A stretch of 64,000 nt of DNA from Saccharibacillus endophyticus (GTDB lineage Bacteria; Bacillota; Bacilli; Paenibacillales; Paenibacillaceae): the NCBI RefSeq assembly GCF_013185185.1, contig NZ_JAAZWE010000001.1, forward strand, positions 1,116,001 to 1,180,000. Direction: 5' to 3'. Positions 17,357 to 25,097 of the stretch are shown here, piece by piece. Position numbers and translations under genes: made by a program. Within the stretch, counting starts at the first letter, position 1, and each line of letters begins with the position of its first letter. The notes below the pieces were generated by a model, which worked only from the letters and a program-made list of their open reading frames with translations, did no database searches and was not told the DNA's origin.

Positions 17357-17623
17357 TCAACGTTTCTTTTTCCGATTTTGGTTCGACTTCGGTGCTGCCG
17401 AGCCGCCTTTGTTATGCGGATTTCGCTTGACGCTAGGCGTTGGAGCGGGCGGCGCCGATCTGAATTTGTGCTTTTTCCCGGAATACCAAAATCCCCAGGC
17501 ACAGATGACGAGGATCATGAACGGATACATGGCGGTACCGTTAGGCCATGGGAGAACGAGCAGCATGAGAAGCGCGATAACGAAGAAAATGGCGTAGCCG
17601 ACTTGAAAAATACGATGCATCAT
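17357..17623 (-). CDS. Small membrane protein of unknown function
   Basis: 88 residues with two hydrophobic segments (about 5-25 and 31-49) and a strongly basic, Pro/Lys/Arg/Asn-rich C-terminal tail (from about 50) that should lie in the cytoplasm. AAGGAG precedes the ATG by 9 bases. I do not recognise a named family. It stands alone between two terminators. Confidence 0.65.
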   Translation of the reverse strand: MMHRIFQVGYAIFFVIALLMLLVLPWPNGTAMYPFMILVICAWGFWYSGKKHKFRSAPPAPTPSVKRNPHNKGGSAAPKSNQNRKKKR

Positions 17624-17734
17624 GGGATAAAGCTCCTTTTTCGGGTGTGTTCGGATGTGCGAAACGTAGTTAAGTTAACTATACACTATCTGTTTCGAAA
17701 ACGGTTAACTTTGATGCAGCATGCTTAATCGGCA

Positions 17735-17781
17735 CAAAAAAGCAGCGCTAAGCAGATATACTCCGCCAACGCTGCCTTTTA
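17735..17781 (-). terminator. Terminator after ppiB
   Basis: Stem with arms AAGCAGCG and CGCTGCCTT around a large loop, followed on the minus strand by six T residues. Confidence 0.7.
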
Positions 17782-17793
17782 TCGAAACAGAAA

Positions 17794-18228
17794 TTACTCC
17801 GTTACGACCTTAACTTCTTTCATTTTGTCGCCTTGTTTTACGCCGTCGATCAGTTCCATGCCGCTGATAACTTTACCGAACACCGTGTGAACGCCGTCCA
17901 GGTGAGGCTGAGGGCCGTAGCAGATGAAGAATTGGCTGCCGCCGGTGTTTTTGCCCGCGTGAGCCATCGACAGAACGCCTTTGGCATGCTTCGTCGTGTT
18001 TGTCGAAGTCTCGCAGTCGATCTGCCAGCCCGGGCCGCCGGTTCCTGTGCCGTTCGGGCATCCGCCTTGAGCGACGAAGCCCGGGATTACGCGGTGGAAA
18101 GACAGGCCGTTATAGAAACCGGAGTTTGCCAGTTTCTCGAAGTTCGCTACCGTGTTCGGTGCTTCTTCCGGGTAAAATTCGATTTCGACGTTGCCGCCGT
18201 TTTCAAGCTCGATATATCCTTTTTTCAT
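17794..18228 (-). CDS. ppiB: Peptidyl-prolyl cis-trans isomerase, cyclophilin type
   Basis: Cytoplasmic cyclophilin of 144 residues that speeds proline isomerisation during folding. The active-site blocks are present: [24 protein letters not shown] (catalytic-site Gln/Phe) and [11 protein letters not shown]. The ATG at 18226-18228 has AAGGAG nine bases upstream. It follows lysA, as in B. subtilis. Confidence 0.95.
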   Translation of the reverse strand: MKKGYIELENGGNVEIEFYPEEAPNTVANFEKLANSGFYNGLSFHRVIPGFVAQGGCPNGTGTGGPGWQIDCETSTNTTKHAKGVLSMAHAGKNTGGSQFFICYGPQPHLDGVHTVFGKVISGMELIDGVKQGDKMKEVKVVTE

Positions 18229-18362
18229 CAAATTCATCTCCTTAAGTTTCGTATAAATGCGCGATTCGGCCAAAAGCTCCCGCCTGGCGGGGTGCTTCGG
18301 CAACCTTAACCAGTGTACCCGAAACCGGCGAACAAAGCAAAGCATGCCGCAAAGAAATCCTG

Positions 18363-18390
18363 CGAAAAAGGACGGCTTTCGCCGCCCTTT
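18363..18390 (-). terminator. Terminator after lysA
   Basis: Ten-bp stem (18367-18376 with 18381-18390, one G-U pair) with a TTTC-type tetraloop, then five T residues on the minus strand. Confidence 0.85.
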
Positions 18391-18416
18391 CCAAGCCGCT
18401 CATTCGCAGCTGCCGC

Positions 18417-19751
18417 TTACTTCGCTTCTACCCCTTGTTTCGCCAAGCGAGCCGGAATCACGTCGTTGCCCGTGATGTTGTCCAAGCTCTCGCGACGAAC
18501 GATCAGGTCGCTGGAGCCGTCTTTGACGAATACGACGGCCGGACGGCGGATCCGGTTGTAGTTGCTCGCCATCGCATAGTTGTACGCGCCCGTGCAGGCT
18601 ACGGCCAACAGATCGCCGCTGTTCGGCGTCGGCAGTTCCACGTCCCAGATCAGCATGTCGCCGCTCTCGCAGCATTTGCCGGCAATAGATACGGTCTCTT
18701 CGTTCGCATCGCCGGCACGGTTGGCCAGCAGCGCTTCGTACTTGGATTCATACAGGGCCGGACGCGGGTTGTCGGTCATGCCGCCGTCTACCGCCACGTA
18801 TTTGCGCACGCCCGGGATGTCTTTGCTCGTGCCTACCGTGTACAGCGTCGTGCCCGCATCGCCTACGATGCTGCGGCCCGGCTCTACCCAAATCTGCGGC
18901 AGCTGCGCGCTGATTCCCGCAAAATGCTTTTTGACCGCGTCCGTGATCGCTTTAACATACTCGGCTACTTCCAACGGCGTATCGCCTTCCGTGTAACGAA
19001 TGCCGAAGCCGCCGCCCAGGTTCACGACTTTGAATTCGACGCCCGACTGCTCTTTGACTTCGCGGGCGAACCCGGCTACGCGCTCGACCGCCATCTCGAA
19101 ACCGTCCGTCTCGAAGATTTGCGAACCGATATGCGAGTGCAGGCCCAGCAGTTCCAGGTTAGGCAGCGATGCGGCTTTTTTAACCGCTTCGATCGCAGTT
19201 CCGTTTTGGATGTCGAAACCGAATTTCGAATCCGTCTGGCCTGTCGAAATATACTCGTGCGTGTGCGCTTCGACACCCGGCGTTACGCGGAGAAGAATGC
19301 TTACCTTCACGCCGCGGCCTGCCGCGATCGCCTGAAGCATTTGCAATTCCGTAAAGTTGTCCGCCACGAAGCAGCCGATTTTGGCATCCAGCGCCATTTC
19401 GATTTCGTCCGGTGTTTTGTTGTTGCCGTGGAAGTGAATACGATCCGCCGGGAAACCGGCTTGCAGCGCGGTATGCAGCTCGCCGTCGGATACCACGTCG
19501 AGCGACAATCCTTCTTCGTCGGCGATGCGGCACATTGCTAGCGTGCTAAAGGCTTTGCTTGCGTAAGCAACCTGGAAAGTCAAACCGGACGCTTCGAACG
19601 CTTGGCGATATTCGCGGGCACGGCGGCGGATCAGTTCTTCGTCCATGATATAAAGCGGAGTGCCGTACGTTTGCTTCAATTCGACAACGTCGCAGCCTCC
19701 GATTTCCAAATGCCCTGCGGCATTGATTTTGCTGGTTCCGTGCAGATACAT
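18417..19751 (-). CDS. lysA: Diaminopimelate decarboxylase
   Basis: Last step of lysine synthesis: meso-diaminopimelate to lysine plus CO2, PLP-dependent. 444 residues. The PLP lysine is Lys66 in AYASKAF; the phosphate-binding HSHIGSQI, EPGRSIVG and the second-subunit catalytic CESGDML are present. GGAGG precedes the ATG by 7 bases. In B. subtilis the gene upstream is the end of the spoVA operon; here it is pupG, with only 154 bases between. Confidence 0.96.
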   Translation of the reverse strand: MYLHGTSKINAAGHLEIGGCDVVELKQTYGTPLYIMDEELIRRRAREYRQAFEASGLTFQVAYASKAFSTLAMCRIADEEGLSLDVVSDGELHTALQAGFPADRIHFHGNNKTPDEIEMALDAKIGCFVADNFTELQMLQAIAAGRGVKVSILLRVTPGVEAHTHEYISTGQTDSKFGFDIQNGTAIEAVKKAASLPNLELLGLHSHIGSQIFETDGFEMAVERVAGFAREVKEQSGVEFKVVNLGGGFGIRYTEGDTPLEVAEYVKAITDAVKKHFAGISAQLPQIWVEPGRSIVGDAGTTLYTVGTSKDIPGVRKYVAVDGGMTDNPRPALYESKYEALLANRAGDANEETVSIAGKCCESGDMLIWDVELPTPNSGDLLAVACTGAYNYAMASNYNRIRRPAVVFVKDGSSDLIVRRESLDNITGNDVIPARLAKQGVEAK

Positions 19752-19802
19752 ATGAATTCCTCCGATGTGTTCCGGGCTTTAATTTCTTCCGTTTAAACAA
19801 AT

Positions 19803-19842
19803 AAGGCCTGCCCCGGGATTTGTACCCAGTATAACAGACCTT
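19803..19842 (-). terminator. Probable terminator between pupG and lysA
   Basis: Minus-strand hairpin with arms AAGGTCTG and CAGGCCTT (19842-19835 with 19810-19803) plus inner TGGG/CCC pairing, followed by ATTTGTTT. A TATACT in the same stretch could alternatively be the -10 of a lysA promoter. No L-box lysine riboswitch is visible. Confidence 0.5.
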
Positions 19843-19905
19843 ACATCCGGCACTGAATGGATTAAAGCGCAATTGTTTTGTATTTTTGTTCGATAGCCGA
19901 CCCGC

Positions 19906-20736
19906 TTACATATTCGGGATGATCTCCACCACAAGATTGAGGAACTTTTCCTTCACCAATTCCGCTGTCTCCATGACTTCGCTATGGGACAACGGCTGAT
20001 CCAGGATACCGGCAGCCATATTGGTGATGCAGGAAATGCCCAATACTTCAATGCCTGCATGACGCGCGACAATCGTCTCGGAAACGGTCGACATGCCTAC
20101 GGCATCCGCGCCCAGCGTACGCAGCATGCGAATCTCGGACGGCGTTTCGTAAGACGGGCCGAGCAGCCCCGCATATACCCCTTCTTTAAAAACAAAAGCT
20201 TGATTGGCCGCTGCCGTCTTCGCCACTTCGCGCAGTCTGCGGCTGTAGGCTTCGGACATATCCGGGAAGCGAACGCCGAGCGTATCGTCGTTCGGACCGA
20301 TCAGCGGGCTTTTAGCCGTCAGATTGAGATGGTCCGACAACAGCATCAGATCGCCGGGCTTGAACGACGTGTTGACGCCACCGGCCGCATTGGTCACCAG
20401 CAGTCCGGCAACGCCGAGCGCTTTCATCACACGTACAGGGAATGCCGTAACTTGCGGGCCGTAGCCTTCATACATATGGAAACGGCCTTTCATCATCACC
20501 ACCGGACGCCCCTGAATCGTGCCAAGCAACAATTCGCCTTCGTGTCCTTCTACAGTCGAAGTCGGAAAATGCGGAATATCTTCATAAGCAATGGACACGG
20601 CATTTTCAATCAGGTTCGCCAGAATCCCCAGACCCGAACCGAGAATCAGACCGATTTCCGGCTTCAGATCGGTTTTCGAACGGATATAATCTGCCGCTTC
20701 CTTAATACTGCCTGCGATCATTTGCGGTGCAGTCAT
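19906..20736 (-). CDS. pupG: Purine nucleoside phosphorylase
   Basis: Splits guanosine and inosine and their deoxy forms to base plus (deoxy)ribose 1-phosphate in purine salvage. 276 residues, the trimeric PNP type. Motifs: LGSGLG near residue 32, VEGHEGELLLG, NAAGGVN, and the specificity segment SCITNMAAG near the C-terminus. GGAGCG lies about 10 bases before the ATG. In B. subtilis it sits between drm and dacF-spoIIA-sigF; both neighbours are absent here. Confidence 0.94.
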   Translation of the reverse strand: MTAPQMIAGSIKEAADYIRSKTDLKPEIGLILGSGLGILANLIENAVSIAYEDIPHFPTSTVEGHEGELLLGTIQGRPVVMMKGRFHMYEGYGPQVTAFPVRVMKALGVAGLLVTNAAGGVNTSFKPGDLMLLSDHLNLTAKSPLIGPNDDTLGVRFPDMSEAYSRRLREVAKTAAANQAFVFKEGVYAGLLGPSYETPSEIRMLRTLGADAVGMSTVSETIVARHAGIEVLGISCITNMAAGILDQPLSHSEVMETAELVKEKFLNLVVEIIPNM

Positions 20737-20791
20737 ATTTATTCACGCTCCATCCCTATATATTCGAGCATACCCGGAACAAAGCTTATTT

Positions 20792-21676
20792 TTACGCCCG
20801 CGGGTGATGCAGTTCGTAGACTTCCTTCATATTGCGCTTCATGACGTGGGTATAGATCTGCGTCGTCGAAATATCCGAGTGGCCGAGCATTTCCTGAACC
20901 GAACGCAAGTCCGCACCATTTTCCAGCAGATGAGCGGCAAAAGAGTGGCGCAGCGTATGCGGCGTAATATCCGTCTCGATTCCCGCAGCGGAAGCGTATT
21001 TTTTAATAATCTTCCAGAATCCCTGCCGAGTCAGCCTCGTACCCAGTTGATTCAAAAACAAAGCCTCTTCCCCGCTTCGTTTGACAAGCTGATCACGCAT
21101 CGGGCCCAGATAAGCCGACACCGCTTCTGCCGTCATCCGGCCGATCGGAACGATGCGTTCCTTGCCGGCAGCACCGCAGCGAAGAAACTTGAGTTCCAGA
21201 TCGATGTCTCCCAGATTCAACGAAATCAATTCGGACACCCGAATGCCTGTCGCATACAACGCTTCCAGCATCGCCTTGTCCCGCACGCCTTGAGCACCGG
21301 ACAGATCCGGAGCTCCCAACAAACGCTCTACTTCGGCTACGGTCAGTACCACCGGCAACTTTTTCTCCGGCTTCGGTGTGTCCAAATCCATCGATGGATC
21401 TTGCATCACGAGCGACTGCCGGATCAAATAATGGAAAAAGGAACGAATGGAGACCGAAGCGCGAATGACCGTGGACGACGCCTTGCCGGAACGCTTCATC
21501 TCATTCAGATAAGCAGCGATATGCGACTTGCGAACCTCGTCTACAGCCGTCACTCCTCGCCCCTCCGCAAACGCGATAAACTGCGCCAGGTCACGTCGAT
21601 ACGATTCCAACGTGCTCGCGGAGCGCCCTTTTTCCTCCGACATGTAGGTTATAAACGCGTCCAAATGCGTATTCAC
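20792..21676 (-). CDS. xerD: Tyrosine recombinase XerD
   Basis: Resolves chromosome dimers at dif with XerC. 294 residues; the N-terminal SAM-like domain is followed by the catalytic set Arg146 (ATGIRVSEL), Lys172, His240/Arg243 (HTLRHSF), His266 (LGHSDI) and the nucleophile Tyr275 (QIYTHV), so it should be active. The start is a GTG at 21674-21676 after AGGAGG. Gene order fur-xerD-pupG matches B. subtilis apart from the missing yqzK and drm. Confidence 0.94.
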   Translation of the reverse strand: MNTHLDAFITYMSEEKGRSASTLESYRRDLAQFIAFAEGRGVTAVDEVRKSHIAAYLNEMKRSGKASSTVIRASVSIRSFFHYLIRQSLVMQDPSMDLDTPKPEKKLPVVLTVAEVERLLGAPDLSGAQGVRDKAMLEALYATGIRVSELISLNLGDIDLELKFLRCGAAGKERIVPIGRMTAEAVSAYLGPMRDQLVKRSGEEALFLNQLGTRLTRQGFWKIIKKYASAAGIETDITPHTLRHSFAAHLLENGADLRSVQEMLGHSDISTTQIYTHVMKRNMKEVYELHHPRA

Positions 21677-21930
21677 TAGTGGACCTCCTCCAAACTCTCC
21701 TCAGGAAAGCTGCTTGCTCCCCGTTCAGGCGGACCGCCAATCCCTTTTGAACATATAGATTCCACGGAGAAAAGTAATTTCCTGCTTAAAAGATGAATTT
21801 CCGTATTTGAGCGAAAACAAAGAATTTCATCGAAAAAAGCCCCGACGGATCATTTGCGATCCATCGGAGCCGACTTTAAAATGCTTAATCGCTTTGCATC
21901 GAACGAAATCCACTCGGAACCCGCCGCCGC

Positions 21931-22386
21931 TTACGCGTTATCTTCTTCTTTCGCTCTGCAACGATGGCAGATCCCCTGAAAGTCGAGTCGGTGATCCAAA
22001 ACGGTAAACCGGTATTCTTTCTCCAGTCGTTCTTCCAGCGGCAACAGCCAGTCTTCGCGAATCTCGTCCATCGTTCCGCACTGCACGCAGATTAGATGAT
22101 GGTGATGGTGCTTGTTCGATTCGCCCCGCAGATCATAACGCGAAACGCCGTCCCCGAAGTTGAGCTTCTCCACCACGTGCATTTCGCTGAGCAGTTCCAA
22201 CGTGCGGTACACGGTTGCCAGGCCGATCTCCGGTGCCTTCTCCTTGACCAGCATGAACACGTCTTCCGCGCTCAGATGGTCTTCTTCGTTTTCCAGCAAA
22301 ACGCGAACGGTGGCTTCCCGCTGGGGCGTCAATTTGTATCCCTTGGATTGCAGCTGTTGTTTAATTTTATCGATCCGCGCTTCCAT
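21931..22386 (-). CDS. fur: Ferric uptake regulator (Fur family)
   Basis: Metal-responsive repressor, 151 residues. Winged-helix DNA-binding part with LATVYRTLELL, a His-rich HHHHHLIC at 93-100, and two zinc-structural CxxC pairs (Cys100/103 and Cys140/143). The location next to xerD matches fur rather than perR or zur. The ATG at 22384-22386 follows GGAGGAG; the open frame 20 codons upstream lacks a site. Promoter at 22454-22483. Confidence 0.9.
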   Translation of the reverse strand: MEARIDKIKQQLQSKGYKLTPQREATVRVLLENEEDHLSAEDVFMLVKEKAPEIGLATVYRTLELLSEMHVVEKLNFGDGVSRYDLRGESNKHHHHHLICVQCGTMDEIREDWLLPLEERLEKEYRFTVLDHRLDFQGICHRCRAKEEDNA

Positions 22387-22453
22387 AGCTTCTCCTCCCC
22401 CTCGGAGCATGCCCGTTCTTGCCGGCCGTTCTCCAGTCAAACTCACGTTCCCT

Positions 22454-22483
22454 ATTATAGAAGTTACAGGGCTTTAAAGTCAA
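22454..22483 (-). promoter_or_regulatory. Sigma-A promoter for fur
   Basis: On the minus strand TTGACT (22478-22483), an 18-base spacer, and a perfect TATAAT (22454-22459), about 70 bases upstream of the fur start. Confidence 0.75.
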
Positions 22484-22498
22484 ACGTTTACGGCACGT

Positions 22499-23062
22499 TT
22501 ACAGCGGCCACTTTCCCGTCAACTCGCGGATTTGCCAAGCGTATACGGCCATAATCGTCTTCGCGTCGCTGATCCGTCCCGCGCGCATATGCTCAAAGGC
22601 CTCGTCCAGCGTGATTTCGGTCAGTTCCAAAAATTCGTCTTCATCCGGCTGAAGCGTCCCGACCGTAAGTTCCTCGGCTACGTAGAAATGGATAATTTCG
22701 TCCGCGAATCCCGGCGATGTATAAAAAGAAGACAAGTGGATCAGCTCGGGAGCTTTATAACCCGTTTCTTCTTCCAGCTCGCGCGCTGCCGCTTCGCGAG
22801 GGTCTTCGTCCGGCTCCAGTTTTCCCGCCGGAATTTCGATCTCCGTACGGCCGAGCGGCTGACGGAACTGCTCGACGACAAGCAGCTTGCCTTCGCGGAT
22901 CGGCAGTACCGCCACCGCGCCCGGATGCTTGACGATTTCGCGGCTGGCCATTGTTCCGTCGGATAATTCGACCGTATCGATCTGGACTTTGATGATTTTT
23001 CCGTCAAAAATCGGCTGACTGCCCACCGTCTTTTCCCACAGCTTTTCTTTGCCTGCTTCCAT
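22499..23062 (-). CDS. nudF: ADP-ribose pyrophosphatase (Nudix)
   Basis: Hydrolyses ADP-ribose to AMP and ribose 5-phosphate, clearing a reactive metabolite. 187 residues; a complete Nudix box starts at Gly80 (G...E...RELEEETGY), with the ADPRase-type EIPAGK just before it and a proline-containing segment after. In B. subtilis relatives spoIIM separates nudF and fur; here fur follows directly. Confidence 0.9.
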   Translation of the reverse strand: MEAGKEKLWEKTVGSQPIFDGKIIKVQIDTVELSDGTMASREIVKHPGAVAVLPIREGKLLVVEQFRQPLGRTEIEIPAGKLEPDEDPREAAARELEEETGYKAPELIHLSSFYTSPGFADEIIHFYVAEELTVGTLQPDEDEFLELTEITLDEAFEHMRAGRISDAKTIMAVYAWQIRELTGKWPL

Positions 23063-23088
23063 GAACGTCTCCGCCTCTCGTGCTGGAT

Positions 23089-24216
23089 TTAATTGCGTAC
23101 CGCTTGACGAACGATTTCCACGATGAATTCGGCCAACTTGTTCAGATCTTCGACCTTGATTTTTTCGTCCGTCGTATGAATATTCTCGTATCCCACCGAC
23201 AGATTGACCGTAGGCACGCCGAAACCGTTGAATACGTTGGCATCGCTGCCGCCGCCGGATTGGAACGTACGACCGCTGAGGCTCAACTTTGCCGCCGCCT
23301 TTTTCGCCAACTGAACGACTTCGGCGTCATCCGCGTGATTGAACGAAGGATAGACGATCACGCTTTCGAACACGGATTTCGCTCCGAATTCGGCACATGC
23401 GGATTCCAAAGCTTCCTTCATCGAAGAGATCTGCGCCTCGACTTTCTCCTGCACGGTACTGCGTGCTTCGGCATACAGTTTCGCGAAGTCGGTCACGACA
23501 TTCGTCGCGCCGCCGCCCGAGAAACTGCCGATATTCGCTGTCGTGTCTTTGTCGATCCGCCCCAGCTTCATCCGCGAAATCGCCTTGCCGGCAACTTGAA
23601 TCGCGCTGATCCCGTCTTCCGGATTCACGCCCGCATGCGCGGACTTCCCGTGAACCTCCATCGTGATTCTGGCCTGGGCCGGCGCGGATATTGCGATCTC
23701 GCCGATTTGGCCGTTGGAGTCGACCGCGAATCCGAGATCCGCGTCCAGTAACGAAGCGTCCATGAAACGCGCACCCATCAGACCGGATTCTTCGCCTGCC
23801 GTAATCACGAATTGAATTTGACCGTGCGGAATCTTCTGCTCGCGCAGTACGCGAATCAGCTCAAACAGTGCGGCAACGCCCGCTTTATCGTCAGCACCCA
23901 GAATCGTATCTCCCGAACTTGTAATCCAGCCGTCTTCATGCACGATCGGCTTGATTCCAAGGCCCGGCACGACCGTATCCATATGGCAGGTAAAAAACAG
24001 CTTCGGCGCATTCACGCCTTCGGTCGCCGGAAGCAGCGCGATCAGATTGCCCGCCCCGTGACCGGAACGCGATGCCGAGTCGTCTTCGACAACCTCTAAT
24101 CCGTGCAGCTTGAATTTGCTTGTGAGCACATCGGCGATTAACCGCTCATTTTTCGTTTCGCTGTCGATCTGCACCAATTCCAGGAATTCATGCACCAATC
24201 GTTGTGTATCGATCAT
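23089..24216 (-). CDS. M20-family metallopeptidase (PepT/YqjE-like)
   Basis: Cytoplasmic zinc peptidase of 375 residues, probably releasing N-terminal residues from small peptides. Metal ligands are in CHMDTV, LGADDKAG and GEESGLMGARF; a dimerisation domain lies at about 180-290 (HGKSAHAG) and the last ligand is in NIHTTDE. The close match to YqjE-type peptidase T relatives is family-based; the exact peptide preference is unknown. Confidence 0.85.
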   Translation of the reverse strand: MIDTQRLVHEFLELVQIDSETKNERLIADVLTSKFKLHGLEVVEDDSASRSGHGAGNLIALLPATEGVNAPKLFFTCHMDTVVPGLGIKPIVHEDGWITSSGDTILGADDKAGVAALFELIRVLREQKIPHGQIQFVITAGEESGLMGARFMDASLLDADLGFAVDSNGQIGEIAISAPAQARITMEVHGKSAHAGVNPEDGISAIQVAGKAISRMKLGRIDKDTTANIGSFSGGGATNVVTDFAKLYAEARSTVQEKVEAQISSMKEALESACAEFGAKSVFESVIVYPSFNHADDAEVVQLAKKAAAKLSLSGRTFQSGGGSDANVFNGFGVPTVNLSVGYENIHTTDEKIKVEDLNKLAEFIVEIVRQAVRN

Positions 24217-24680
24217 AAAACTTCCCTCCGCTTTCCTGATACGTTAAAATAGATGTTATGACGGAATACGCGCCTTCTTCCGAGAAAGGCGGCATAACCG
24301 CTTGTCCCTCTATCTTACTCAAAAAGAATGGAAAAACCAAAAAGGTGGGGTCGTGGATGCGTTTGTGGGGGGCGGCTGCGGGAGGTGTCTGTTTCGGTCG
24401 CGTGTTGAAAACGGGAAATTTCGATTATATTTTATTTGTATGTTTCCCATTTTCAAAGGCGAGCTATAGCATATGCTTCCGAAGCGCCTTTTCTTCGAAA
24501 AGACTTCAGCTCCTACACAGACACCTCCCTCCGCCTACTACGCACGCATTTGGTAAGGGGGCAGGGGGAAAGGCCAAAAGCCTTTAAAGACTTATCTTCA
24601 AAGTATGTACTTTAGCGTTTCACTTTTTTATTTAAATTGTTTATACACTTACATTCACGAAAAGAGGTTGGAAGGCTTCA
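24217..24680. other. Intergenic region holding repeat copy B
   Basis: No gene is seen between the M20 peptidase and the 31-residue ORF. The middle is occupied by the structured repeat (24371-24535); the rest is AT-rich flank, presumably carrying divergent promoters. Confidence 0.5.
24371..24535 (+). repeat. Dispersed structured repeat, copy B
   Basis: Outer arms 24380-24392 and 24517-24529 pair perfectly over 13 bp; inner arms 24405-24418 and 24443-24456 pair over 14 bp with one mismatch. Shared blocks with other copies: GGCGGCTGCGGG, TTTCGGTCGCGT, TTTTCAAAGGCG, ATATGCTTCCGAAG and a TTCTTCGAAAA loop. The stem bases differ from copy A but remain complementary. Confidence 0.75.
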
Positions 24681-24776
24681 TGCAGAACAAAAAATGGTTC
24701 AAGATTTTTATTTGGTTAATGATCGTAGCAATGGTCGGTTCGGTATTCCTCGGACTGCTTCAGGTATTCGTGTAAA
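24681..24776 (+). CDS. Prli42-like 31-residue membrane peptide
   Basis: A 31-codon ORF starting MQNKKWFKIF, with one hydrophobic span (about 9-30) and no other domain. Length, the NKK start and the single C-terminal membrane span match Prli42, the stressosome-associated miniprotein of Listeria and other Firmicutes. GGAAGG lies 4 bases and GAGG about 12 bases upstream. A strong terminator follows, supporting a real short gene. Family assignment is by resemblance only. Confidence 0.65.
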
Positions 24777-24804
24777 AATTATTTGCAGAACTATTGATAT
24801 TGTT

Positions 24805-24843
24805 AAAAAGGAGCTGTGACGATACAAGTCACAGCTCCTTTTT
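24805..24843. terminator. Terminator after the Prli42-like ORF
   Basis: A 16-bp stem (24805-24820 with 24828-24843) with A-rich 5' and T-rich 3' ends; can work on either strand. Confidence 0.85.
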
Positions 24844-24881
24844 AGCATGCCTTTGTTCTTGTCTTGTGTCTTGTGCAACCA

Positions 24882-24915
24882 AACAGAGCCCGGACGGTTA
24901 TGTCCGGGCTCTGTT
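24882..24915 (-). terminator. Hairpin at the end of the bkd operon
   Basis: A 14-bp perfect stem (24882-24895 with 24902-24915) followed on the minus strand by TGTTTGG. It lies about 180 bases past the E2 stop with repeat copy D between. Confidence 0.65.
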
Positions 24916-24950
24916 CTACCCCAAAGAAAGTCCATTTGAAGCAAGCGAAT

Positions 24951-25066
24951 AGGCGGAGGGAGAAATTCAGTGAAGGACGCCTTTGAACTCGGAAAGATTC
25001 CACTAAAATTTTAATCGACTTTTCCGAGTGAAACAGCGTCTTGAACGAATTTCTCCCGCAGCCGCC
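24951..25066 (-). repeat. Dispersed structured repeat, copy D
   Basis: Inverted copy. The outer arms 24958-24968 and 25047-25057 pair perfectly over 11 bp; inner arms around 24986-24996 and 25019-25030 pair over about 10 bp. On the minus strand it shows GGCGGCTGCGGGAGA, GAGTTCAAAGGCG and CACTGAATT like the other copies. It is shorter and lacks the TTCTTCGAAA hairpin. Confidence 0.7.
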
Positions 25067-25097
25067 TTCAAGCGCCCCTACGAACAGGACTTTCCCA

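Noticed and set aside
19752..19905. Lysine riboswitch (L-box) upstream of lysA
   Set aside because: The gap is only about 150 bases and has none of the conserved L-box blocks; a simple hairpin explains it.
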